This document shows, piece after piece, positions 53,842 to 64,000 of a stretch of DNA of 64,000 nucleotides. Both the position numbers and the translations under genes were made by a program. Below the pieces are notes generated by a model. The model was not told the origin of the DNA. It worked only from the letters and a program-made list of their open reading frames with translations, and ran no database searches. The stretch is taken from the NCBI GenBank assembly GCA_963555705.1, contig OY743179.1:19848692-19912691 (forward strand). The letters are read 5' to 3'. Each line of letters begins with the position of its first letter. Position 1 is the first letter of the stretch. Source of the stretch: Ligustrum vulgare (lineage: Eukaryota > Streptophyta > Magnoliopsida > Lamiales > Oleaceae).

Positions 53842-56800
53842 ATGATAGTCACTATGGAAGTATATTTACTGAGGTTGTTAAATCCAAGTGCTCATGTTCA
53901 TCTACACCCAATTCCATCATTATTTTACGTTTCAAAGAAAACAAGGAGAAATTGCAAATTGAGTGCCAAATTCAACAACGAAGAAGATGACTTGTTGTTG
54001 CAAGCCGCCACTGAATGCGCTTCTTTTCGTTTCCAGGAGACCCTTCGTCCAGGTATGACCATTTATCTTTTTCTATGTACATGAATGCATTTGTAGCTGT
54101 TTTGTAGATGATATCATTGAGACAATTCGTCAAACATCTATCTGTCAATGATTATTGATGGGGTTCTCAGAGCTCGTTTAATCTACGTGCCTCTTTGGAT
54201 TTTGAAGTGTGAATGAATATACCCGAGAATTTTAAGAAATTAAAAAATTGAATGCTAAATTTAATAACGAAGAAGATGATTTGTTGTTCCAAGCTGATCT
54301 TCACTTTGTTTCCAATTAGATCCTTCGTCCAGGCATCATTTCCATTTCCATATATATATATGTATGCATGCATAACCGTTTTGTCGATGATGTCACTGAG
54401 ACATTTCTTCGAACATCTATCTGTCAATTTATTGATGGTTTCTCAGAGTTAGTTTATTATGTGGGCTTCTTTGCATGGTGGTTTGTGCATATATATTCAA
54501 GCATTTTTAAGAAATGAAATCCAGGTGTCCCTTTTTTTTTTTATCGTATCATCATGCAAAGATAAACAATGTTTGCTCATGATAGTTGTACATGCTGCAA
54601 CTTGCTATATAATGTCCAAACGTGAATTAATAAGTTGGATGTGCTCACAAAGACGTTAGAAAAATTGTAAATGGTCAAGATTTGTGTAGCATATTTACAA
54701 TACAGATGCGGTTAAGTTCTTTTGGAAACATCTACTATTCCTCAACTATGAATTGTTCCCAAGCTCAAACCATTTGAAATTCAATTGCTACTTTTTATCT
54801 TTATTGATTGATTGGATTAGAATTCTCTAGTTTAGACACTATAAATAGATTGAAACTCATATTCATGGAAGAACCGCAATGATTAAATTAAATCTTCAAA
54901 TCATTAAGCCCAAGTGCTTGTTTCTAATTCCCATAACACCATTTATATTTCTTAGGAAAAGAATAAAAAAGAACAGGACTTCTAAAGGATAATATTTTGG
55001 AAGAAGAAAGACTGACAGAATTTTTCTTTTTGAGTAACTTTTATCTGGCTAGCAATAATGGTAAACAAGCATATTTAGAAGTCTGGTTAAGGTTTTCTTG
55101 ATAGCACAGCGATCTTATAAAAAATTTATATATATCCTTGCATAATGACATATTCTTGTTCATTTCTGCAAAGAAGATCCTCTTTTTATTGATCCATATG
55201 TTGGCTGCCTTGTTCCTCCCGGTTTTCAAGTTAAAATGAATCAGCATCCACACAAGCACTGCCTTGCAACCAAGTTTATTGATGATAAGTTGCTGACTGC
55301 AATAAATAAAACTGATGGGCTAAGGCAGGTATTACACCAATGCACAGATTGCTAAAAATTAATTAGTTTTCATGAGTTTTGAATTCATATGGTTAGTTGT
55401 GTTCTTTTGTTACAGGTTGTTTTATTAACAGATGGCATGGACACTCGTCCATACAGGCTCAATTGGTCAGTTTCAACAATAATATTTGACTTATCTCCGG
55501 AAAGAATTTTTAGAAAATCAACTCAGAAACTCAAAGGTGCATGTTGTCTCACCATTTTTTTCCCTTTTTCTAGGGCGTGCATGCTCAGGAGTATCTGGAA
55601 ACGTATCTATAATTAACTATTGAAAGGAAGATATTAGAAATGCCTTTGTCTCATTACTGATATACAGACTATTATTATATCCACATCCATGATGCATTTG
55701 CTATTTGAAATTGTTTACTGCCAAACTATTTGGACTAACAGATCAGCAATTGACTTATGTATTACTAGTCAAAAAATATAGGAACACTTGTTACTGCGGT
55801 CTCTAAGTTCTCCACTTTGAATTTGGGAGTTTTGCACGAAATCTAGTGTCAATCTAGAGAAATATTTTTTGTCCTTCTCTAATCTCTAATACTCTAGGCT
55901 TCTTTTCTATGTATATTACATCAATTTATGAGTAATGTAACATATGCTAACCACTAGATATTGGGGCTAAGATTCCAAGAAGCTGCTTGTTCTATCATAT
56001 TCCATCAGAGACTTTCGATATTCAACAAATTTTACGCAGCAAAGGATTTAATGGTGCCAGACCAAGTCTATGGGCCTTCCAGGTAATTAGACCATAATGA
56101 AAACTTATATGAACTTTCTCTGAAGTTCGTTTTATTTACTTGCTCCTGTTGGAAAATATTAGTACAGTTACTTCTTCTAAGTTACATGGCAGAGCTTATA
56201 ATTGCTTATATGCTGGTCAAAACTCTTCACCCCCCCCCCCCCCAAACACATTCTAAAGGACCCACAACTCTTACCTACTTTTTAACCACATATTCCTCGA
56301 GACTCGGAACTTATAAGTACTTAAAAGACTAGTCAAGTAAGCACTATGATTTTGCTCATTTTTAAATGTTTCTCTTAGAAAGTCAAAACACGTGTACTTC
56401 GGTTTTATTTTCTAGGGACTGCCCATAACGACTTTGGCCAATTTTAAAGAGATTTTGGAGGTTGTCAGTAACTTAGCCATGAAGGGATGTCTTTTCTTTG
56501 GAGAACTGCCTGCTTGGTTGCCTGAAACTGAAGGCGGGGTCAAGGTTAGCTCTCATGTTTTTCGATGTGCATGTCACCTGTTATTTTTATCATCTTTTCA
56601 TTGGAAGAAATGCTGCTTCATTTTTTTTTTTTTAAAAGTTATGTTATTTTTATTACCTTTTCACTGATGAAACATTTGACTCTTTTTTCACTTAAAATAG
56701 TCTACCACAAGATGGATGGAGAAGCTTTTTATGACCCACGGTTTCAATGTGGTCGTAATTGCATATGGTGATATTGCTGGGAACCTTGGCGCAGAATCCT

Positions 56801-57707
56801 TGGCAGATGACAACAACAATATACTTTTTGTTGCTGAGCACCAGCGATATTCTGATGATCAGGTTAGGAGCTTCCTTTATGTTCAATGATATTCAATGCA
56901 TGGTACTCCTGTATCATTTGTCGAAGGGCTTACAATTGACAAGCCTACTAGTTCAAAATTACTCTTCTAAACAGGCAGTTTAAGAACTTTCAGCTGTATA
57001 GTTGGAGATTAACTTTCGGCTTGTACTTAGAAAGTAGTCTTGTCAGTTAATGACTTCAGTGTTAGGGCATGCCACATGTTGCCTCCACCTTGTCTAGTTT
57101 AGCCTCCATTTGGGAAGAATTTATAGTCAGTTTATAAATTCAATCAAATTCAAACATTAATTTCAACCACACTTTCATAACTACCACCATTATCATTCAC
57201 ACATTTCATTGGACACATTACAACTCCTCTTCATAAACCATTTATAATTTTGCTAGATGGAGGATTTATCATTTTTTCATCACGCTACTTCAGAATCTCG
57301 TCTAAAATTTTTTGTGGGATTTCCACCTTTTTAAATCCTCTTTTAGCTGTTGTAATTTCGTGTACTCACTATACATTGGAATTCGTAGTGCCTAGTTATA
57401 CCACACACTTAATCCATCCAACCTATATCGAGCTGGTTATCCGAATATTCCTACTATTTTGTATAAAAGGGGTACCTTAGGTATTCAATACATGTATCAT
57501 GTTGCCTCAATATTCTACATTATAGAGGATTTTATTACGTTGCTTTCGATAGTATGGATCAGGGCTTAATGCATAATAACGTTAAAATTTATGAGAAAAT
57601 TTCTGTTCTAACTGAGAGTTCCACATTCTGTACAGATGGAAATCTGGAGGAGAGAGTTTCAGAGGATAGAGGAAGAAGGAGATGAAGAAGGCTTTGAGGA
57701 GCTCTGA
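53842..57707 (+). CDS. Leucine carboxyl methyltransferase (LCM)-family SAM-dependent methyltransferase, seven exons
   Basis: Exons 53842-54052, 55177-55328, 55416-55536, 55958-56082, 56416-56544, 56701-56862 and 57636-57707. All introns are GT-AG and the phases join, giving 972 bases or 323 aa. ATG 53842 is the first in frame; ATG 53857 has a better context and would give 318 aa. The first ~45 residues are basic and poor in acids, possibly a transit peptide. Then come RPDPLFIDPYVG (69-80), the SAM-binding block VVLLTDGMDTRPYRLNW (122-138), FDLSPERIF (145-153), FFGELPAWLPETEGG (about 229-243), AYGDIAGNLGAESLA (exon 6) and an acidic C-terminus EEEGDEEGFEEL. This matches the PPM1/LCMT-like fold family and a plant-specific group annotated only as SAM-dependent methyltransferases; the substrate is unknown. 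The usual GAG of the family's SAM motif is TDG here. Intron 1 contains a decayed copy of exon 1. Confidence 0.88.
54239..54470 (+). pseudogene. Decayed tandem copy of exon 1 and its flank in intron 1
   Basis: Matches 53950-54180 with an offset of about 289 bp. Shared words are AACGAAGAAGATGA, CCTTCGTCCAGG and CATCTATCTGTCAAT. The copy has lost the middle of the coding part, and its donor reads CCAG/GC instead of GT. Confidence 0.85.
56230..56243 (+). repeat. Run of 14 C in intron 4 of the methyltransferase gene
   Basis: Uninterrupted poly-C; length may vary or be a sequencing artefact. Confidence 0.9.
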
Positions 57708-58655
57708 ATGCACAGTTTGTTGGAAATCATTGGTCTTTGGAGCTACAAACCAGCACAAGTCTTATCGTGCTATTGCTAGACTTTCAGTGTAGTGACATCA
57801 TTCAACATTCTAGGAATATCTTCAAGAATTTTCAAGAGACTATTTATATATATTTATAAAGTACACCTTATGCTTATGTATAATAGAGAGTACCATTAGT
57901 TTGAAACGTAAATTTTTTTTATACACTAACAATGCTATTCATTCGCTTTCCTCAAAAAATATTTAACTCGTGCTTGGTTAAGCTAGAAATTAGATTTTTA
58001 GTACATTTGATAACAAGTGATAAAATTTATATAGTTGAAAATTGTTGATAAAAATCGCAAGTGATTTAAAATGTGATTGAAAATGATTTTGAAAGAAAAA
58101 TAAAAAAATGGAGGCCAAACAAGAATAGATTGATTTCTCATCATCTTTTATTTTAACTAGTATTTTTTATATGTTATTGGCAAACCATTCAAATATGAAT
58201 TAAATTAAATAATTTAAAAGGTAGATTATTGAAATATGTAATTTATTAAACACAATAATTATAAAATAAAAATAAAGGTTGAGTTTGTCCAATTCAATAT
58301 CACTAAAAAGTTTTTTAAAAAATAATTCTTTTGAAATTTACTTTTAAGCATCGATTCTCTAAAATAAAATAAATATATATTTATGTTTATAGAGTGTCTT
58401 AGGAGATTAGACCAAATTGACATAATATTTTCTGGACTACAGTAAAGTTAAAAGAATATATCTCACCAAAATAAGTGAAATGTTGTAAAATTATCTAGAA
58501 ATTAGAGAGAGATAGGAGAATGAGAGAAGTTCTCATTAAATGTGTGTATCAATGAATGAAAATAAGTCCCTTATGATCAAAAGTTTACAGGGGTATAATA
58601 GTTATTCACTATATATATATATATAACAATTCTACTTGAATAACCCATTACATAA
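57708..58655 (+). other. 3' UTR of the methyltransferase gene and AT-rich spacer
   Basis: The probable 3' UTR runs to about 57900 (TATATATTTATAAAGTAC, TATGTATAATAGAG). Beyond it no gene, RNA or transposon was recognised. Confidence 0.4.
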
Positions 58656-60090
58656 TTGTCTGTCTCGTTAAAACCTTGCTAAGAAAATTCAGTTGGATAA
58701 AATTTGAGCGAAGGAAAAATAGTACAACTGTTCCTGTTGACCACAAAATCCGACTGGACCTTGGATCAACATGTCTCAGCTCCTCCCTCTTGAACACGTG
58801 GATCTCCTGCGCACTGTGACAAACAATCAGTTTGCAAAGAGGGCTGAGGTGGCTCCGATTTGCACTCCAATGCCAAAGTCAATACTCATTTTAGGCGAAT
58901 TTATATATATATTGGGTGCGGTTAGAAGTAAATGTGTAGAAGAGAAAAAAGGGAGTGAGAGAAATATATATATTTGGTTAAGAGTATGAAATTGCTAACC
59001 CCTTTCTTGGAGACAATCGCGTTCCATTTATAGAGGAACATGTTGTCTCGGATCATGACACGTGACATACTTTACACTTGTCTCCACCCTAGCTCTTGGA
59101 GGTGACAACCTTGCTTTTTGACCGTAATCATTGCTACATTTCGTAGGGGATGGGCGTCTGTCACATCTTGGTAAAGGCAGTGTCACATATCTGACTCCAT
59201 CTCTCTCCTGGTCTCTGCCGTAAAGCGCCTCGGCTGAGTATAAAGCACGTCCTCCGGGCGTAAATCAGTTCGGCTAGAAAGGTTCGCTTGACAAACCACT
59301 TCGGAATTGGACCCAAGGTGATATTTCGGACCTTGGCTATGGGTCAAGGTCCGTTGGGCCTTAGTATGGCCATCGCTAGTGGATCACTGTACCTCTCTTT
59401 GGGCTTGGATTCAACAGCTCCCCCTGAGGCCTGATGTTGGCCATCGTGAATAATTGAGTCTAATGTTTGAAAAGACATCAATGATAAGTAGAACAAATCA
59501 TGTACTGAATCTTGAAGTTCTAAATTGCTGAAGCTTCGAATTATGAAGTGATGCCTCGCTAAAACCTTGTTAGTAAAACTCAGTTGGATAAAATCTCAAC
59601 GAATGAAAAAGAGTACAGTCCCTGCCTTGTTAAAACCTCATTAAAAAAAACTTAGTAGGACAACACGTGGATGAAAGAAAAAGATTACAAAATGATTCTC
59701 CCCCTGAAGTGTGCAATCGAGTATTCATGGACTTCTTGAATAATGATATCATCTTTCGTCTGGAATATGTATATATGAAGATCTCTTTGTGTGTAGCCGA
59801 TATCATAACATTCTTCATAAGATGTCTATGATTTTTTTCATTTGTTGATATCATTCCAGCACAATTTAAAGAGAGAGTTTGTTGTTGAATTATAACTCGC
59901 AGACAACTGTGATAATGTCTCAAAAATCTTGCTAAGAAAACTCGGTGGGAAAAAACCTTAACGAAGGGGAAAAAAATACATTATTCTCATTGACACGCCT
60001 TAATTGTTGCCTCATTAAAAACATTGTTAGGAAAAACCCTGTGAGACAAAACCTTAGTTAAGGGAAAAAGAGTACAGCCCGTATTTGTTC
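58656..60090 (-). repeat. Copia-type 3' internal repeats, at least five copies
   Basis: A motif of about 65 bp (CTCGTTAAAACCTTGCTAAG, then GAAAAAGAGTACA) recurs near 58664, 59552, 59613, 59924 and 60013, spaced by unrelated sequence with CTCCCCCTGA words. On the minus strand (TGTACTCTTTTTCCC..GTTTTAACGAGG) this is the repeated stretch found upstream of the 3' LTR in many plant Ty1/copia elements. No pol frame found. Confidence 0.55.
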
Positions 60091-61059
60091 CCCTCATGGG
60101 AATATCACAAGTATATTTATGCAATCTCAAATCCTTTCATCAAACATATCATTTATGATATACTGAACATGTTATGCCAAGCAATTTTTTGCTAGTTGAC
60201 TGATTGCATTTTTTAAATCTAGAATTGATTCACTTCTGGTGAAACTATCAAAATTTAGAATTTACTTCTGATAAATAATTAAATATTCATTTTCAAATTC
60301 ACTTCTAATGAATAATTAAATATCCATTTTCGATAGATAATATAATTTTGCATATTGAAAATCAATTGCATGCTCAAATATTCAAATATAATTCATAATA
60401 ATAGTACACTCCAATTTCAATTTCAACATATTATATTATGAGGTCATTTGTATCATTCTTCATGTGATTTCATTTTATATATAAGAATCACATTTCATTC
60501 TATAGTGATATTACTCTGAGCATATTGAATCTTTCAATGATTATATATGTATGTTCTTGCATCTTATAAACTACAATTTCTAATTTACAGAAGTATAATC
60601 AATCATTGAAATAGATATCAATCTCGACATATAATTTATAATCATTTTGCTTGAAATCCCAACGTACCGCGATTAGCTGGTACATCAAAGAATACTCCCA
60701 AAGTACCGAGAGGAGAATCACACATTTTTTATCTCACTAATTAGTATATCAAAGAGCTCAAACTAGCAATTTAGATTGTAGTCCTATCCACCAAATGTCG
60801 TGCCAATTCTTTGAAAAATTTTGCCCGCAACAAATCGTATTTTACGACCATGTAATATTTTTCATTTGTAAAAATAACTACTGTCTTTATACATTTAAGT
60901 GTTTTGACTTCAGGTCCTATAGTAATAATCTCTATATTTGGATTTTTATATTTGGCCAAAGTATTATAATTCCATCAACATCATTTTTACAAGAGAGTTG
61001 TGTGTGTAGTCGACTTATTTATCAATTCCATTTTGTTCACAAATATCTTGCATCATCGT
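60091..61059. other. AT-rich, no gene seen
   Basis: Contains a near-duplicate of about 46 bp (60236-60340: CACTTCTRATRAATAATTAA). The minus strand at 61050-60660 keeps short open frames, probably retroelement remains, but no motif was recognised. Confidence 0.3.
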
Positions 61060-62572
61060 GAGATAGCTCCGCAAATGTACGGGTTGTGAGAAGTAATAAA
61101 ATGGACCTTAGAGTCCGGATTATCGTCCCATCAGAGACTGCTATTAAATATCGAAATATGCCAGTTCCTAACCTATTTGAACGGACGAATGAATTGTGAT
61201 TTTTAAAACTAAGACTAAAGACTTGAATTAAAGAAATATAATTTCGAAATTGCTTTTATTTTAAAAATCGATTGTAAAGCAGTTGAGAATCCTGATTTCA
61301 CCTAACGAATTATATTAACTCCAATTCCAGTTTTATTTTCTAAATATGCATTCAGTCGAACTCACTAATGTATATTGAAATTCTTCTCTCGAAGTTTAAA
61401 TCAATTCTACCTAAATAAGTCAACCATGTATCTCTACAGAGGGTCCAAATATTTTTTATCTAGATGGATAATACATAAAATTCACACACAACCCGCAGTA
61501 ATAACAAAAGTATATCTATATCTCTTGTTCAATTACCGGATTTATTACCACGTTCTAAATTATTAACCCACTTCTTGGATTATGGAAATAACTCAATATA
61601 TTATGAATTGGTGATCAACCAATTTAAGCATTAAGACCAATAATAAATCAATACATGCATCAAAACATTAAAACTATTAAACTTAGAATCAAAATAATAT
61701 GACTAGTCTACATCGTTCATCCCAACATAGAATTTAATTACACATCATGAATAAAGAACAAAAAACAACAATAATAAACGTTCATTGAAAATAATTTAAA
61801 GAAAGAAACGCTTGCATTAAGTTTTGATTATTCAATTATCTTCAATTCACGCCAATTTGCAATGCTTGATTCCCCAAGAATTTGATATTGAAATTTCAAT
61901 TGTGGCTCGTTCTTTAGAGAGGCAAATGTGTAGAATTCGTACCTCTCAAGTTGTATTTATAGGTATTGGAGAAAACTAGGTCAAAAGAGAAGAGAACCAG
62001 ATAAAAATCGCGAAAAAAGCCCAAGTAGCGGCCCAACGGAAAGGTAGGCAATCGCGTGGTATAAAACCATGCGATCGCGTGGTAGAAGCGAAAACTCTCG
62101 GGTGGAAAAATCATGGGGTGGCGCGATCGCTCAGTGCAATGCTAGCGATCACGTGGGTATGTACTGAAGTGCAATTTTCTACTTTTCTCGACTGTATAAG
62201 TTGGTCCCTGCCTTTTAATTGCACATTCAGTCCTCAACTTCCAATTGTTGCGATTTAGTCCTCAAACTTTGGAATCTTCTCAATTTACTTGTTTCAGCTT
62301 TCAACTCCTTCAATTAGATCCTCCAACTTCTGATTTGCTCTCTTTGGCTACATGCAAGCTTCCCGGTTGACGTCCCAAACTTTTTAATTGCTCAATTTAG
62401 CTCCACTTAGCATCCAATTGTGCCTTTTTCTCATTAATTGCTTCATTCTTCATCTTTTGGGATGCTTTCTATAAAATAACTAATAGACACAAATTAAATA
62501 GCATATATTCTAAAATTAAAATAATTTATTCTAATTTAGATATATAAATAAGTTTATAAAATACACTTAGCA
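61060..62572 (-). repeat. 3' LTR of Athila-like element B
   Basis: On the minus strand it starts TGCTAAGTGTATTTTATAAA at 62572 and matches 43630 onward in element A (AATTTGTGTCTATT, GAACTGRCATATTTCG). The 61060 end is approximate. It holds its own cluster of GCGATCGC-like palindromes (62050-62155). Confidence 0.6.
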
Positions 62573-64000
62573 AATCCTCCAAAACTAAAACTATTGTTTG
62601 TCCTCAAACAATGTAACTAAACTACAAATTAAAAATAACAAAAAGTAATTATTTTTGTTTTGTCAACATGTATACGAACTGCCTCAATAGTCCAAACCAG
62701 TTCACGCTTTGAGCAAGAGTTATGAACAACATAGTAAAATAATTTCTAGTTCTCTAATGCCAAATTTTCAAGTGCGTGTGTGAATAGCCAATATCAAACT
62801 CCTACTCGTGTAAAGGATATACCTAACACTGTGTCGCTTGTTGTGCACAATCAAGCCCGAATCTCATGTGGTCATCCTAATGAATATAATGATTTTCCTT
62901 GTATCGCTCATGGATGATCACAACTTACTGGTTTTCTCTCGAATTCCAAGGTTCATTCTATTCATGTATTTTCTAAACATCAAAAATTTGTATTTTACCA
63001 CACCAGGTGGTCAAAATTAGCTAAGTCTGGACAAACAATTAATGGTAAGCGGTTCCCTAATTCATACATTTTATATCAAAGTCTCAATAAAAAAGCTTAT
63101 ACCAAGTAAAAAAAAATTTGGACGACTTTTTCATTTTATATCCATGTCTTTTACCATCTTTGTGCAAAACTTTTCATCTTTGAAAGACCCTTCAGACTTA
63201 ATTACTCGAGTCATAAAGACTTAAATAGAAGATTTAAAGATGTTTCATTGTCTTATGTGTAAGTCCACTCTCCGTATTTGCTTTATAATTGACCCCTATA
63301 ACGAGCTTTAGGTCGATGACTCTCAAGTCAGATGACTTTAGAGCACCAGGTTTGAAAGACCCCTCAAACTTAATTACTCGAGTCAAAAAGGCTTTTGAAG
63401 AGTAGAATAAGACATTTAACATTTTTTTCTTTTTTATGTTGGCAATGGTTTATACCCGTTGATCAAGACTTCTTCAACCAATGACACATTTCAGGAACTA
63501 CAAACCCTTAAAAGTTCAAGCCTGCCTTCACCACTTCTTCAAGTTTAGATTCTAGATTTTAAAGGTTGGGATGTCTCTAGATTTAAGTTTAGGGATTAAT
63601 AGTCATTCCTACGTTAAAGGTGCATAATACTTTCCCCACACGTGTTAAATAAATCCATACACAAGTATTTATCCAATAATGGCTATGTGTGTAATGGTGA
63701 TGAAATCTAGCAAGTGATAACTAGTTCAAAAGAATTTCAAGTTTTCATGTTGTCCACAATCCAAGCTAAAGCAAGATTTGATTCATACTACATCCTAGGC
63801 AATAAACATGTTAACAAAGTTTTCAAATTTTTTTAACCCCAAAAGAAATTGAATGAAAAAACAGAATGGATAACATGAATGACATGAACATGGAAGTAAT
63901 GAGATTTTCCACCCCCAAAATAGAAAGAAACATTGCCCTCAATGTTTGTCAAAATGATTCAACAAAGTAAAACAAAACAAAGAGAGAGAATGAGAACTTC
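62573..64000 (-). mobile_element. Athila-like element B: 3' internal region, runs off the window
   Basis: The minus strand reproduces element A's tail: ACATTGAGGGCAATGTTTC and TTTTGGGGGTGG near 63940-63900, GACTCGAGTAATTAAGTTTG near 63385, and GTAAGTCCACTCTC-like sequence near 63260. The interior continues beyond position 64000. Confidence 0.65.

Overview
This is a nuclear window from a flowering plant, probably a eudicot. It is AT-rich and mostly decayed transposable elements, with introns carrying GT-AG borders, a plant tRNA-Gly(GCC) gene, and two spliced genes of typical plant families. Nothing suggests an operon, a CRISPR array or a bacterial origin. Only four protein-coding units look intact. 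All other coding matches are broken transposon, viral or organellar fragments.

Left third (1-13 kb): one minus-strand gene of the OEP16/Tim17-22-23 family, closest to OEP16-4, read from six exons (12628 down to 1365; 130 aa). Intron 4 is about 9.6 kb. It holds a copia-type LTR pair, a minus-strand Ty3/gypsy LTR with primer site and gag remains, a LINE-like scrap, a hAT transposon with near-matching 8-bp target duplications, a fragment of organellar large-subunit rRNA, and a Harbinger MITE built from CCCCAAATTTGGGG palindromes. From 13 to 23 kb there are more DNA transposons: a small Harbinger MITE, a deleted hAT, a broken PIF/Harbinger transposase, a gene fragment with a clean exon junction, and a GGCTCG-rich repeat.

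Middle (23-46 kb): tRNA-Gly followed directly by a possible C/D snoRNA and only then a T-run; a badly decayed endogenous caulimovirid coat-protein region (24.3-26.4 kb); and a 1.2-kb foldback element. Next comes an old minus-strand Ty3/gypsy LTR (28.7-38.7 kb) split by a young plus-strand LTR retrotransposon (30243-37596; perfect TGGTC duplication; near-identical LTRs). The young element has lost gag-pol. Between its primer site and polypurine tract it carries two intact, intronless, antisense ORFs: a LOG-type cytokinin-activating enzyme and a 183-aa basic cysteine-rich protein laid out like the nucleic-acid-binding proteins of carla/vitiviruses. Each ORF has its own TTTAAATA box. This cassette is the most unusual thing in the window. 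The LTRs also carry a 98-bp (2 x 49) tandem array in which every unit contains four 5'-splice-site-like motifs.

Right third (40-64 kb): two Athila-like gypsy 3' ends in opposite orientations (40.4-45.3 and 61-64 kb), a Helitron with both termini recognisable (46436-49049), a 2.9-kb long-terminal-inverted-repeat element containing a second foldback that itself contains a small MITE, and a seven-exon plus-strand gene for a leucine-carboxyl-methyltransferase-family protein (53842-57707). That gene has a duplicated, decayed copy of exon 1 in intron 1.

No computation was run. Identities, family names and splice sites come from reading the sequence and from knowledge of the families.
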